Origin: a virus
Virus record (IMG/VR): IMGVR_UViG_3300032092_000013
Span: 34,613-98,612 of that record
Direction: 5' to 3' (one strand)
DNA length: 64,000 nt
Part shown: piece after piece, positions 24,591-33,310 of the stretch
Position numbering within the stretch: the stretch's first letter is position 1
How the letters are laid out: every line of letters starts with the position of its first letter
Program-made: the position numbers and the translations under genes
Notes under the pieces: generated by a model
What the model was told of the DNA's origin: nothing
Databases searched by the model: none
Seen by the model: only the letters and a program-made list of their open reading frames with translations

Positions 24591-24947
24591 TTATTTGTTG
24601 GTAAGAACGTATTGCCCTGTGTTATTAATAGAAAGAAAAACCTGATTAGTAGAATCGCCAGATCTACCCAATGCTACTTTTTCTCCTTCTTTTGTAGGAA
24701 AATTATGTTGAGGATATGTAAGTTTTATATATTGTTCAAAAGGTTTTGTCACAACTAAAAATGAGGCAGCACCTGATCTTAAATTTTCTATTGCCTCTTC
24801 ATATTCATTTGTCTTTCTATTAACTGCATATGTCATGTTGAAATTACCAGCAGTTTTTTTACCAAATCCCTTAAATGCATTCAAATGATGCGGATTTCTT
24901 TCTCCCTTTCTATTCTCTAAATAAAATTCCTTAAAAGTAGGAAACAT
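24591..24947 (-). CDS. Late virion-associated protein of unknown function
   Basis: A 118-residue basic protein (MFPTFKEFYLENRKGE start). It has a Lys/Asn-rich N-terminal half and a beta-rich C-terminal half (SFLVVTKPFEQYIKL, QVFLSINNTGQYVL). It ends 1 nt before the gp14 start and is the first gene after the late promoter at 24953-24960, so it probably belongs to neck or head assembly. Confidence 0.68.
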   Translation of the reverse strand: MFPTFKEFYLENRKGERNPHHLNAFKGFGKKTAGNFNMTYAVNRKTNEYEEAIENLRSGAASFLVVTKPFEQYIKLTYPQHNFPTKEGEKVALGRSGDSTNQVFLSINNTGQYVLTNK

Positions 24948-24952
24948 ATTAT

Positions 24953-24960
24953 TATTTATG
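24953..24960 (-). promoter_or_regulatory. T4-type late promoter CATAAATA for the gp14 unit
   Basis: Minus-strand CATAAATA, ATAAT, ATG 24947. A 7 bp inverted repeat AAACATA/TATGTTT (24942-24948, 24957-24963) encloses promoter and ATG. Confidence 0.65.
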
Positions 24961-24967
24961 TTTAAAC

Positions 24968-25000
24968 AAAAAAAGAGACTCTACTTTCATAGAGTCTCTT
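24968..25000 (-). terminator. Rho-independent terminator, minus strand
   Basis: Stem AAGAGACTCTA / TAGAGTCTCTT (24973-24983, 24990-25000), loop 6, followed on the minus strand by 7 T (24974-24968). It ends the transcript of the acidic protein gene just before the gp14-unit promoter. Confidence 0.88.
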
Positions 25001-25023
25001 AAAATTATTAGCTTACTAAAAAA

Positions 25024-25761
25024 TTAAGAACCGAAGATTGTTCCTGATGTACTAAATCCAGCGACCTTATTATTCTTGTTTTGAAGTGTTTCGGGCTTAC
25101 CGCTAAATGCTTTTGGTTCTGCTTCCAAAGCTGGAATGCTTCCTGTATGTGCTTTACCACCAGCTGCTTTGTATTTAGAAGAAACTTTATTATCTCTCTT
25201 TTGAAGAGTTTCTGCTTTTGCGCCAAAAGGTTTTGGCTCTGCAACAACTTCAATGGATTCACCCATTGCACCTTCATCTTCACCTTCACCACCGAAATCT
25301 TCTCCGCCTTCTTCTCCACCTTCACCATCAAGCTCTCCTTCATCTTCACCAACTCCGCCCATAGCTCCTTGGATAAGATCGATAAGCTTTTCTGCTGTAG
25401 CACGATCAAGTGTAATGGTAACTTCATCCCCACCACCGAGATCTTCTCCGCCTTCACCACCACCAACATCAATACCGAGATCAGCAGCATCATCTCCGCC
25501 ACCGAATTCAGAACCTGACATTACGTCTTCAAATAGTTTGTCGAATAAAAATTTACTCATATTGGATGTATTTATACTTTCTTTAGCTACTTTTTCGCAA
25601 GAGTCACAACTTTCTTCTCTTTTTGAAAAGTCAATTTCTTTGGGTTCTGCAACACCCATAGATGCCACACCTTTTTTACCAGCTATGGTGGGTGGTGTCA
25701 TGTAAGGGTGAATTTTCTTATCAGAGGTATTCTGAAATGTTGGTGAGCCTTTTTTGTTCAT
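25024..25761 (-). CDS. Acidic Gly/Glu-rich late protein with nested second start; possible head core or scaffold
   Basis: A 245-residue minus-strand frame. Residues 1-67 are basic with CDSCEK. At residue 68 an internal ATG (25560) starts MSKFLFDKLFEDVM, and both starts have a TATAAATA upstream (25771-25778 and 25569-25576), giving predicted products of 245 and 178 residues. The middle is strongly acidic and Gly-rich around a compact block VTITLDRATAEKLIDLIQGA. The C-terminus holds two related repeats (AEPKPFGAKAETLQ and AEPKAFSGKPETLQ). The composition suits a prohead core or scaffolding protein, but none was recognised. A terminator follows at 25000-24968. Confidence 0.75.
   Translation of the reverse strand: MNKKGSPTFQNTSDKKIHPYMTPPTIAGKKGVASMGVAEPKEIDFSKREESCDSCEKVAKESINTSNMSKFLFDKLFEDVMSGSEFGGGDDAADLGIDVGGGEGGEDLGGGDEVTITLDRATAEKLIDLIQGAMGGVGEDEGELDGEGGEEGGEDFGGEGEDEGAMGESIEVVAEPKPFGAKAETLQKRDNKVSSKYKAAGGKAHTGSIPALEAEPKAFSGKPETLQNKNNKVAGFSTSGTIFGS
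25569..25576 (-). promoter_or_regulatory. Consensus late promoter TATAAATA inside the acidic protein gene
   Basis: Minus-strand TATAAATA, 8 nt, in-frame ATG 25560. The same 8 nt spacing occurs at the tail sheath gene. Confidence 0.6.
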
Positions 25762-25770
25762 ATAGATAAC

Positions 25771-25778
25771 TATTTATA
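25771..25778 (-). promoter_or_regulatory. Consensus late promoter TATAAATA for the long acidic protein
   Basis: Minus-strand TATAAATA, 9 nt, ATG 25761. It lies directly against the terminase ATG (25780) on the other strand. Confidence 0.55.
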
Positions 25779-25779
25779 C

Positions 25780-27462
25780 ATGGGCAGACAAAAAGTCTAT
25801 TTGAACAATCCTAATCTACCAACGGTTGACGCACAGTTTGATTACGGCATTGAAGAGATTAAAGAAATAAAAAAATGTCAAGACAATATATTACATTTTG
25901 CTGAAAATTATTTTCATATCATTGCTCCAGATGACGGCAAAATTAAAATACCACTTCATACTTATCAAAAGAAAGCATTGAGGATGATGCGGGATAATCG
26001 TTTCTCTCTATTATTATTTGCAAGACAAAGCGGCAAGAGTACTATATCGACTATCTATTGTTTATGGACTGCTTGCTTTAATGAACATCAAAATATTTTA
26101 ATTGTAGCCAATAAAGAAAGTACTGCTAAAGAAATTTTTAAAAGAATTCGATTAGCATATGAAGAATTGCCTAACTGGTTAAAACCTGGTGTGAAAGAAT
26201 ATGGAAAAGAATCCATGGAATTGGCAAACGGATCTCGCATAGGTATCACCACCACAACTGGTTCAGCAGGTCGTGGTAGTTCAGCTAATTTATTGTTTGT
26301 CGATGAAGCGGACTGGATTGAACCTCACTTGCTAGAAAGTTTTTGGGCTTCTGTGTATCCTATCATTTCAAATTCAAAGAAGTCTAAAATTATTATGGCT
26401 TCAACACCTAGAGATACCTCTGGTTTGTTTTTTAAATTATATGACGGTTCTGTAAAGAATGAAAATAGTTGGGTGCAAATGAAAGTACCTTGGTATGACG
26501 TTCCCGGAAGAGATGAAAAGTGGAAGAAAGAAACAATGGGTTCTATGGCTTCTCCAGAAGACTTTTTAAGAGAATTTGAATGTATATTTGATGAAGTAGG
26601 CGAAGCATCAATCAATGCAGCTACTTTTGATACACTAAGAACAAAAGCATCATCACCTGAATATGTTTACATGGATGGTTCTTATAAGATTTGGGATCTT
26701 CCAAAAGAAGGTAGGCTATATGTAGCTGGTGTTGATGTTGCAGAAGGTGTAGGCAAGGACAATACTGTTGTGCAAATTTTAGATCTAACTGATTTGCATG
26801 CCATTAATCAGGTTGCTGTATATTCATGTAATACTATTACTCCTATTGAATTTACTAGTAAATTGCATGAAATACTATTGCAATGGGGATCACCATTGCT
26901 ACTTATAGAGAGAGACAAGTGCGGTGCTCAAGTAGTTGATAATTTAAGAAAAGATTATCAGTATGAGAATATTATTTCTCATGGTTATAAAGAATTGAAT
27001 CGAAGCGTTATTCCATTGGGCGTCGTTTGTCATACTAATACAAAATATGATAATGTTATCAATCAAAGATATTGGATTAATACATTAGATGCTGTTAGAA
27101 TAAATGATGTACATACAGTAGAAGAACTAAGGGACTTCGTAAGGATGCCGAATGGGACATGGAAAGCTAAGAATGATAAACATGATGACCGCGTTATGTC
27201 TTTAGGTTGGGCATTATTAATATTACATGAAAAACTTGTCACAAAATATTTTGAAGTCATTACTATGGATGAGAATAATAAACCAGCGGTTATTCGTCCA
27301 TATGATTGGGGTGTAGGTTCATTTAAGAATCCAGGTGCTTTTTATATGAATGAAAAAGATTCTAGTCAATATAATGTTATTCCTACTTTTGTTGGGAGTC
27401 ATTTTGGGTTTGATGATGATTTAAATGATTTAATGCAGTCTGGTTGGAAACCTCTACAATGA
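25780..27462 (+). CDS. 17: Terminase large subunit (T4 gp17-like)
   Basis: A 560-residue packaging motor. ATPase part: Walker A ARQSGKST (81-88), Walker B LLFVDEAD (171-178), coupling motif ASTPRDTSG. Nuclease part (RNase H fold): VAGVDVAEG (D319), LIERDKCG, and HDDRVMSLGWAL near residue 460. T4 gp17 is 610 residues. It docks on the portal, cuts concatemers and pumps DNA. The small subunit gene is not adjacent: the gp16-like gene lies about 14 kb away at 41662-42123 on the other strand. No clear promoter of either class precedes the ATG on the plus strand. Confidence 0.95.
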   Translation: MGRQKVYLNNPNLPTVDAQFDYGIEEIKEIKKCQDNILHFAENYFHIIAPDDGKIKIPLHTYQKKALRMMRDNRFSLLLFARQSGKSTISTIYCLWTACFNEHQNILIVANKESTAKEIFKRIRLAYEELPNWLKPGVKEYGKESMELANGSRIGITTTTGSAGRGSSANLLFVDEADWIEPHLLESFWASVYPIISNSKKSKIIMASTPRDTSGLFFKLYDGSVKNENSWVQMKVPWYDVPGRDEKWKKETMGSMASPEDFLREFECIFDEVGEASINAATFDTLRTKASSPEYVYMDGSYKIWDLPKEGRLYVAGVDVAEGVGKDNTVVQILDLTDLHAINQVAVYSCNTITPIEFTSKLHEILLQWGSPLLLIERDKCGAQVVDNLRKDYQYENIISHGYKELNRSVIPLGVVCHTNTKYDNVINQRYWINTLDAVRINDVHTVEELRDFVRMPNGTWKAKNDKHDDRVMSLGWALLILHEKLVTKYFEVITMDENNKPAVIRPYDWGVGSFKNPGAFYMNEKDSSQYNVIPTFVGSHFGFDDDLNDLMQSGWKPLQ

Positions 27463-27468
27463 TAAATA
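27461..27468 (+). promoter_or_regulatory. T4-type late promoter GATAAATA, 5 nt before ATG 27474
   Basis: GATAAATA (27461-27468) overlaps the terminase stop. GAAGC and ATG 27474 follow. Confidence 0.62.
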
Positions 27469-27473
27469 GAAGC

Positions 27474-28727
27474 ATGAAGAGCTTTAAGGATTATTTTATT
27501 TTAATGGAAAATGCAGATGCTACTAATAAGCATCTCACACATTTAGATGAATTAATTCTTAAAAAGGGAAAAGAAGGTGCTATTAAAACTTTGCAATATA
27601 TTTCAGTTTTACTGGATATGTTAAAAAGTAATACTGATAGAAAGATTAACATGACTGTTAAGATTGATGGCGCACCTGCAGTTATATGCGGTAGAGACTC
27701 TTACGGTAAATTTTTTATATCTACTAAAAGTGCATTTAACAATGAACCATTACTATCTTATAGTGTAGTAGATATTAAAAAGAATCATGGCGAAGCTCCC
27801 GGACTGATTGAGAAATTAATATATGCTTTTAATGCATTGAAAAGCGTAAATTTTGACGGCGTGTATCAAGGTGATTTATTGTTTTGGCCCGGATTAGTGC
27901 AAAAATACGTTATAGGTGGTAAAAATTATTTGGGGTTTAGACCAAATACTATTTTGTATACATTCCCCGAAGATTCAAAAGAGGCTAAAGATATTAAGAA
28001 ATATCAAATAGGTATTGCCTTCCATACAAAATATGATCCTTCTGTAGATGAAGAAGGCAAACAACGATTTGTTAATAAAAAATTTGGCATCTCTGCAGAA
28101 CATTTAAAATCTAAAACAGCATATATCATAGATGCATTATTTGAAAATAAAGCCGGTACTATTAGTTTAACTGAAGAAGAAACAAACTTTGTGAGAAGAA
28201 CACTACAAAATGCTGAAACTCATATCAATTTAATAAATTTCTCTTTCATAAATGGGAAGGTCGCCGACTTAATAAACATATTTTTAAACACGAAAATTAA
28301 AGAAGGTGAATTTTTAAATGATCTTCGTTATTCATTGAATGAATTCATACAATGGGTTGGCGCCCGACTAGACAAAGAAATAGAAAAAGCTAAAAGAAAA
28401 GAATCTAAAATAGCAGCTAAAAATGAAATGACTAAACTTCTAGAACGGCACGCTGATACTATTTTACACCTATTTAACTATATTAGAGATGTGAAGCAAA
28501 TTAAGGATATTTTTATACAAAAATATAATTCAATCATGCAAGGTGCTATGATGGGAACATTCTTGATAATGCCTAATGGTGATATTAAGGTGACAAATCC
28601 CGAAGGTTATGTTGCATTTGATCAAGATCAAAATGGTGTAAAGTTTATTGATCGACTAGAATTCAGCAGAGCTAATTTTTTAATGCCGAAGAATTGGGTA
28701 AAACCAGAAACACAACCAATTGAATAA
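27474..28727 (+). CDS. Nucleotidyltransferase/ligase-like late protein of unknown function
   Basis: A 418-residue protein from the ATG placed 5 nt after a late element; an in-frame ATG at 27444 would overlap terminase. An early helical region (HLTHLDELILKKG) is followed by NMTVKIDGAPAVICG, which carries the KxDG motif I of covalent nucleotidyltransferases (DNA/RNA ligases, capping enzymes). FDGVYQGDLLFWPG could be motif III-like, LYTFPEDS and IGIAFHTKYD follow, and the C-terminus has VKFIDRLEFSRANF. The family is widespread in marine T4-like phages without proven function. Late expression beside terminase suggests a packaging-linked nucleic-acid end function, but activity is unproven. Confidence 0.65.
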   Translation: MKSFKDYFILMENADATNKHLTHLDELILKKGKEGAIKTLQYISVLLDMLKSNTDRKINMTVKIDGAPAVICGRDSYGKFFISTKSAFNNEPLLSYSVVDIKKNHGEAPGLIEKLIYAFNALKSVNFDGVYQGDLLFWPGLVQKYVIGGKNYLGFRPNTILYTFPEDSKEAKDIKKYQIGIAFHTKYDPSVDEEGKQRFVNKKFGISAEHLKSKTAYIIDALFENKAGTISLTEEETNFVRRTLQNAETHINLINFSFINGKVADLINIFLNTKIKEGEFLNDLRYSLNEFIQWVGARLDKEIEKAKRKESKIAAKNEMTKLLERHADTILHLFNYIRDVKQIKDIFIQKYNSIMQGAMMGTFLIMPNGDIKVTNPEGYVAFDQDQNGVKFIDRLEFSRANFLMPKNWVKPETQPIE

Positions 28728-28730
28728 AAA

Positions 28731-29327
28731 ATGATAGGCAATCACACAACTTCTAATGATCAGGCAATCCTAAACAAAGCATTAGGAGATAAGTTTCAAA
28801 TGTTTTTTGATATACCTCCTATATTAAGAAACATTAATAAGAGATTTGAACGCAAAAATACATCCATATCGTTAGATACAATGGCATTTTCTGTATATGG
28901 TGCTATAGTACCTGCCATTAATGTACCTTCTGTTGATTTAAACTATAGTGGATCGCCGTTTAGTATCACATCACATACACATCCTAAGTATGATCCACTG
29001 AAGGTTAGCTTCACGGTTGATAATATGTTTAATAATTATTGGGTAATTTACACATGGCTCAATGCTTTGAGAGAAGCTCAAGAAGGAACATATGCAACTT
29101 CTTTAAGATGTAATGATATTACTGGATTAGAAGGTACTATTGCAGAATATAGTACCGATATCACTATTGTAGGTAAAGATGAATTTAATAATGACGTCAT
29201 TAAATGGATGTATAAAAATGCATTTCCTACAACATTAGATGGTATTAGTTACACATATCGACAATCCAATGAAATAGAATCTTCTTTTACACTTGCATTC
29301 TCAGAACTATATTGTGCTTTAGTATAA
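28731..29327 (+). CDS. Tail-tube-fold virion protein
   Basis: A 198-residue protein 3 nt after the ligase-like gene. It has the strand order and motifs of gp19/gp54-type tube proteins: DTMAFSVYGAIVPAINVPS (entry strand), YDPLKVSFTVDNMFNNYWVIY (the typical PLxVxFxxDxxxxxYW element) and a closing SFTLAFSELYC. It is probably a tail terminator or baseplate-tube initiator rather than the main tube protein, which lies at 32023. Confidence 0.6.
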   Translation: MIGNHTTSNDQAILNKALGDKFQMFFDIPPILRNINKRFERKNTSISLDTMAFSVYGAIVPAINVPSVDLNYSGSPFSITSHTHPKYDPLKVSFTVDNMFNNYWVIYTWLNALREAQEGTYATSLRCNDITGLEGTIAEYSTDITIVGKDEFNNDVIKWMYKNAFPTTLDGISYTYRQSNEIESSFTLAFSELYCALV

Positions 29328-29345
29328 AAAAGGACTCAAAAAAAG

Positions 29346-29353
29346 TATAAATA
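29346..29353 (+). promoter_or_regulatory. Consensus late promoter TATAAATA of the tail sheath gene
   Basis: TATAAATA (29346-29353), 8 nt, ATG 29362. It is flanked by a 6 bp inverted repeat AGGACT/AGTCCT (29331-29336, 29354-29359) ending just before the ATG. Confidence 0.75.
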
Positions 29354-29361
29354 AGTCCTAT

Positions 29362-31998
29362 ATGAGAACTATTCAGTCACCTGGCGTGGAAATTCGCGAA
29401 ATTGATGCATCACAAGTCGCCTTCCAACCAGTAGGAACAAACGTATTTTTAGCGGGGTTTGCCCAACGCGGGCCAACCGATGAAGTATTGCAAATTACTT
29501 CAGTACAAGAATTAGAACAAATTTATGGCACACCAGTTACACCAGCTGAAAGATATTTTTATCATTCTGCAAAACAAATTGTAACAGATTCTAATGCCAA
29601 TTTATATGTAAATAGATTGCCATATGGCCCTGGTGCTGGTTATGGATATGGTTCATCTTATGGTGCATTAGTGTATCCTCTTGTGACATTAGAAGAAGAT
29701 AAGAGTTCAACAGTATGGCGTGCTACAAAATCTGTCCCATCCAGTGCATTTGATTTTGCGGACAGTGGGTTGGATTTATCTTTTTTGGGTGGTATTTCGG
29801 TTGAATGGAATGATGCTCAAATCAGCACATTAACAAGTCAAGGTATATCTTTATACAATAAAGATCTAGCAGTATTGAATGATGCAAAGTATAATGATTT
29901 GTTCATAATAATGGGATATGCGTCAAATCCATCAACCATAATAGAAGCACAAGAGACAGTTATGGCTTCGTTTTTATCCGGCAACCAAATTTCCGTGACT
30001 GACAATATAGCTGTATCTGCGGGAACTTACGTTTTAGGCGCGCCAAAATTCTTTGAATTATCTTTAGATCAATATAATGCAGTAATTGAAGGGACAGCGT
30101 TTAATTGGTCCACAACGTCAGCTGTTTTAAGTGATATTAATTCAGTAGCTGATTTTGGAAAAGCTGGCTTGATTATTCTTAATAAAGGACAGACTGTAAC
30201 AGAAGCACAAGCAGAAGGATTCTATGCTGCGATTACTGATAATACAAACGCAGAACCAACAACTGATCATGACAGCATTTTAAATGCATATACAGTAACT
30301 CAAGCAGCACCCCCAACAGGATTATTTGGTGACGGATTTACTCAAATCCCCGCAGAAAGATTAAATTTCTCATTATCTGGTGGTTCAGACACCGGTGTTG
30401 TACGCGATGATTCGAACATTTCATATAATCTCGAGCGTACTTTTTATAATTTCCCTGATTCAACCACAGAAAAATTTGACGATACATTATCAATCAGTGT
30501 TTATAAATTGAGAAGATCCATTTATACGCCAGATGCTATTAAGATGGATTATGTTCTAGAACGCAATCATATAGGATCACTTGATTTTAATCGTAAAATA
30601 CAAGATGTAAATGGCGGTGAAGCAGTATCTTATTTCATTTCAGCACCTCAAAAAGAAAGCAGAGCTATTAAAATCATTGTTAATGATAATATCACAAATA
30701 GAGGCGGTGATACATGGTTGAATGAAGTTGGAATTCCACGCAAGAAGGTAAGGCTTTATACAAGATCAACATTAAAGGCTCTAGAGGCAGATAATACATC
30801 CGGATATAGATTCGGTGGTTACTATCATGATTTCGTATCATTATCAGCAAAACTAGGATATAGTGATGCATTGTATCCAACTGGTCCATATACAAATTTA
30901 AATATCAAAACAAAAGATATAGGAAATTTACCGAATAAGATTGAAAATGCGTTATATAAAGTTGAAAATGACGAATTATTTGATTTAGATCTTGTCGTCG
31001 AAGGCGGACTTGGTACAATCTATACAACATGCTGTGCAAATAAGGTCACTTACTTTGATGATACCGTAGTATCTGATAATTTTGCCACCGGATTAACTAA
31101 TTTAAAAACAACCGGTGAATATTTCGAACCTTCTGATGGTAGTCAGGATCTAAGAGGACTCTATCATACCATTTTCTCACGATTTGATACATTCTGTTCC
31201 TCAGCTAGAAAAGATTGCATGTTTATTGCTGATCCTTTAAGACAAATATTTGTTAAAGGTGAAAATAGTAAAGTGTTACCTAATGCAAGTAATTCATTCT
31301 CACGTGACATTTACACTGCATTAAAGAATCTTTTCGGACTAGCTAATACAAATTATTCATGCTCTTATGGCAACTGGGCCAAGGTATATGATCCGGTAGC
31401 AGGATTAAACATTTGGGTGCCTTTTTCACCATTTGCAGCTACAAGCTTTGTTAATACTGATGCTAATTACTATCCATGGTATGCTCCAGCCGGATTCACA
31501 CGCGGTAAAGTACGCAATGTTCTCGAATTAGCCATAGCACCTAAACAAAAAGAAAGAGATCAATTATATAAAATTTCAGTAAATCCCGTAGCATTCTTCC
31601 CCGGAGATGGTATTACGATCTTCGGTCAAAAGACAATGCAGCGTCAACCCAGTGCTTTTGACCGCATTAATGTAAGAAGATTATTCTTATATCTCGAAAA
31701 AGCTACAAAGAAGACAGTCAAATACTTCGTATTTGAACCTAATACAACATTTACGAGAACACGTTTAGTGAATACGCTGAATCCGATCTTCAATTTTGCT
31801 AAATCAACCCAGGGAGTAGCTGATTATATGATTGTAAGCGATAAAAGAAACAACACTCCTGATTCAATCGATAGTAACGAATTGGTAGTTGATATATACA
31901 TCAAGCCTGTTCGAGCATCTGAATTCATTTTAGTGAACTTTATTGCTACTAGAACTGGAGCTAATTTCAGTGAATTAATCAGTGGTCCACGTCTCTAA
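29362..31998 (+). CDS. 18: Contractile tail sheath protein (T4 gp18-like)
   Basis: An 878-residue sheath protein, longer than T4 gp18 (659). The N-terminal signature is SPGVEIREIDASQ, then TNVFLAGFAQRGPTDE and TSVQELEQIYGTP. The C-terminal conserved domain includes YPWYAPAGFTRGKVRNVLE, DGITIFGQKTMQ, RINVRRLFLYLEKA, and a final strand VRASEFILVNFIATRTGA. The extra length is in the central protruding domains (about 150-450). It has the strongest late promoter match, as expected for a highly made virion protein. Confidence 0.95.
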   Translation: MRTIQSPGVEIREIDASQVAFQPVGTNVFLAGFAQRGPTDEVLQITSVQELEQIYGTPVTPAERYFYHSAKQIVTDSNANLYVNRLPYGPGAGYGYGSSYGALVYPLVTLEEDKSSTVWRATKSVPSSAFDFADSGLDLSFLGGISVEWNDAQISTLTSQGISLYNKDLAVLNDAKYNDLFIIMGYASNPSTIIEAQETVMASFLSGNQISVTDNIAVSAGTYVLGAPKFFELSLDQYNAVIEGTAFNWSTTSAVLSDINSVADFGKAGLIILNKGQTVTEAQAEGFYAAITDNTNAEPTTDHDSILNAYTVTQAAPPTGLFGDGFTQIPAERLNFSLSGGSDTGVVRDDSNISYNLERTFYNFPDSTTEKFDDTLSISVYKLRRSIYTPDAIKMDYVLERNHIGSLDFNRKIQDVNGGEAVSYFISAPQKESRAIKIIVNDNITNRGGDTWLNEVGIPRKKVRLYTRSTLKALEADNTSGYRFGGYYHDFVSLSAKLGYSDALYPTGPYTNLNIKTKDIGNLPNKIENALYKVENDELFDLDLVVEGGLGTIYTTCCANKVTYFDDTVVSDNFATGLTNLKTTGEYFEPSDGSQDLRGLYHTIFSRFDTFCSSARKDCMFIADPLRQIFVKGENSKVLPNASNSFSRDIYTALKNLFGLANTNYSCSYGNWAKVYDPVAGLNIWVPFSPFAATSFVNTDANYYPWYAPAGFTRGKVRNVLELAIAPKQKERDQLYKISVNPVAFFPGDGITIFGQKTMQRQPSAFDRINVRRLFLYLEKATKKTVKYFVFEPNTTFTRTRLVNTLNPIFNFAKSTQGVADYMIVSDKRNNTPDSIDSNELVVDIYIKPVRASEFILVNFIATRTGANFSELISGPRL

Positions 31999-32009
31999 TA
32001 TAGTTAACC

Positions 32010-32017
32010 CATAAATA
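32010..32017 (+). promoter_or_regulatory. T4-type late promoter CATAAATA, 5 nt before tube gene ATG 32023
   Basis: CATAAATA (32010-32017), AGTAT, ATG 32023. A short 5 bp CCATA/TATGG repeat (32009-32013, 32022-32026) includes the ATG. Confidence 0.7.
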
Positions 32018-32022
32018 AGTAT

Positions 32023-32625
32023 ATGGCAGACACAATACAAACAATCAGAGGGTTTTACGACAGAGCAGCTGTTGCAGATTTCGCGCGTGATTACTTATTT
32101 CGCGTAATGATGATCCGCACAGGTACCATGTTTCTAGGTGAAGAAGAGTTAGTATATGTAAAAACAGCTACTCTTCCTGGCAGAAATATTGAAAATGAAG
32201 CTGTCAAGTACATGGGGATGAATTTTAACATTCCCACGATTGCAACATATCCCAATTCTGAAGCATTTACTTTGACTTTTTATTGTGATGCCAATTCACT
32301 CTTGAGAGAAAGACTCATGTCTGAATCCCGTGCTGTGTTTAATGATGCAACTAGCACTGGTACGTATAATACACCGGGACGTGATAGCTATATTGAATTG
32401 TTACAATTAGATAAAAAACTGGAACCCGTCATGCAATATACATTATTCGGCGCATCTATTCGCAATGTAGGTGAAATTGCTTATGAAATTGCAGAAGGCA
32501 CTGGCAGTGTTAAAACATTTGATGTAACGTTTGCTTACCATTTCTTCGAAGAAAAGAGACCAGGCCAGTTCGCTTTAAATAATATCACCAATGCATTCCC
32601 AAATATTAATGCTTTCTTGACATAA
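32023..32625 (+). CDS. 19: Tail tube protein (T4 gp19-like)
   Basis: A 200-residue tube protein directly after the sheath. It has family features DYLFRVMMIRT, YVKTATLPGRNIEN (the PGR strand), IATYPNSEAFTLTFYCDAN and FDVTFAYHFFEE. T4 gp19 is 163 residues. It would form the inner tube through which DNA passes. It has its own late promoter, allowing higher expression than upstream genes. Confidence 0.92.
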   Translation: MADTIQTIRGFYDRAAVADFARDYLFRVMMIRTGTMFLGEEELVYVKTATLPGRNIENEAVKYMGMNFNIPTIATYPNSEAFTLTFYCDANSLLRERLMSESRAVFNDATSTGTYNTPGRDSYIELLQLDKKLEPVMQYTLFGASIRNVGEIAYEIAEGTGSVKTFDVTFAYHFFEEKRPGQFALNNITNAFPNINAFLT

Positions 32626-32634
32626 CTAATATAA

Positions 32635-33306
32635 ATGGCAGAAAACATTAACTCACCCAGAGAACATTTTCTTAGTAATATATCTGTTTGGGAATTAGAT
32701 GTTCCTTTACAGACTCAATGGGTAGTTAGAATTGCACCCAAAGCTAGTTTAATAGATTTTTTTAGCTCCGTTCTTAGACATACTACTGTAGATCATTCAC
32801 TGTTAGGTGATGTAACAAAATATTCACATTTTGAAAAGTTTCTGGGTACACGTGGTAATGCATTGGAAGAAGGGTTGGGATTGTATTTTGCACAAGGTGT
32901 TGAAATACCCGGTGAATCTCTAGATTTGGAAATGGCATCGATGCAAGGAGACAATGGTTTTTTACAAGGTAATTTAGTCAAAAACAGGGCTTCTGGAAAC
33001 AAAAGAGAACTTTCCATAAAACTATTAGAAACAAATTTAGATTTTATGGACGGCCTAATTAGACCATGGATAATTGCTGCTGGCTACATGGGCACATGTG
33101 CCGCTCCCGGGAGAACCTCAATTAAGTGTGATATACAAATTGTTCAATATACTAAAGGTCCTACCAAACCTGTTAGAAAAATACATAATTTTATAGATTG
33201 CGTGCCATACTCATGTGAGGGTAGTACATTGCAATATGACCAAGAAAACATAGTTGCAAAAAACGTATCATGGATTTATAATTATTATCATTATAAATTA
33301 ATATAA
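32635..33306 (+). CDS. Second tube-like virion protein
   Basis: A 223-residue protein 9 nt after the tube gene. It has a tube-type start (LDVPLQTQWVVRIAPKASLI), a GVEIPGESLDLEM element matching the PGR strand, RELSIKLLETNLDFMDGLIRPW as the conserved helix region, and a C-terminal strand with SCEGSTLQYDQ. It may be the tail-tube initiator or terminator (gp54/gp3 class). Its 3' end carries the 5' arm of a hairpin over the next start codon. Confidence 0.6.
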   Translation: MAENINSPREHFLSNISVWELDVPLQTQWVVRIAPKASLIDFFSSVLRHTTVDHSLLGDVTKYSHFEKFLGTRGNALEEGLGLYFAQGVEIPGESLDLEMASMQGDNGFLQGNLVKNRASGNKRELSIKLLETNLDFMDGLIRPWIIAAGYMGTCAAPGRTSIKCDIQIVQYTKGPTKPVRKIHNFIDCVPYSCEGSTLQYDQENIVAKNVSWIYNYYHYKLI

Positions 33307-33310
33307 TGAT
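33287..33310 (+). promoter_or_regulatory. Perfect 9 bp hairpin over the start of orf 33306, with late-like TATAAATT
   Basis: ATCATTATA (33287-33295), loop AATTAA, TATAATGAT (33302-33310). The ATG (33306) is in the 3' arm. TATAAATT at 33292-33299 lies 6 nt before the ATG, so a transcript from it would lack the 5' arm. Confidence 0.5.

Noticed and set aside
25081-25705. Two plus-strand ORFs opposite the acidic minus-strand gene
   Set aside because: They are low-complexity Ser/Pro or Cys/Phe-rich mirror frames of the Gly/Glu-rich gene and have no promoter or start signal of their own.
25771-25778. TATTTATA as a promoter of the terminase gene on the plus strand
   Set aside because: Read on the plus strand it is not the late consensus, and it ends 1 nt before the ATG. 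It fits the minus-strand gene.
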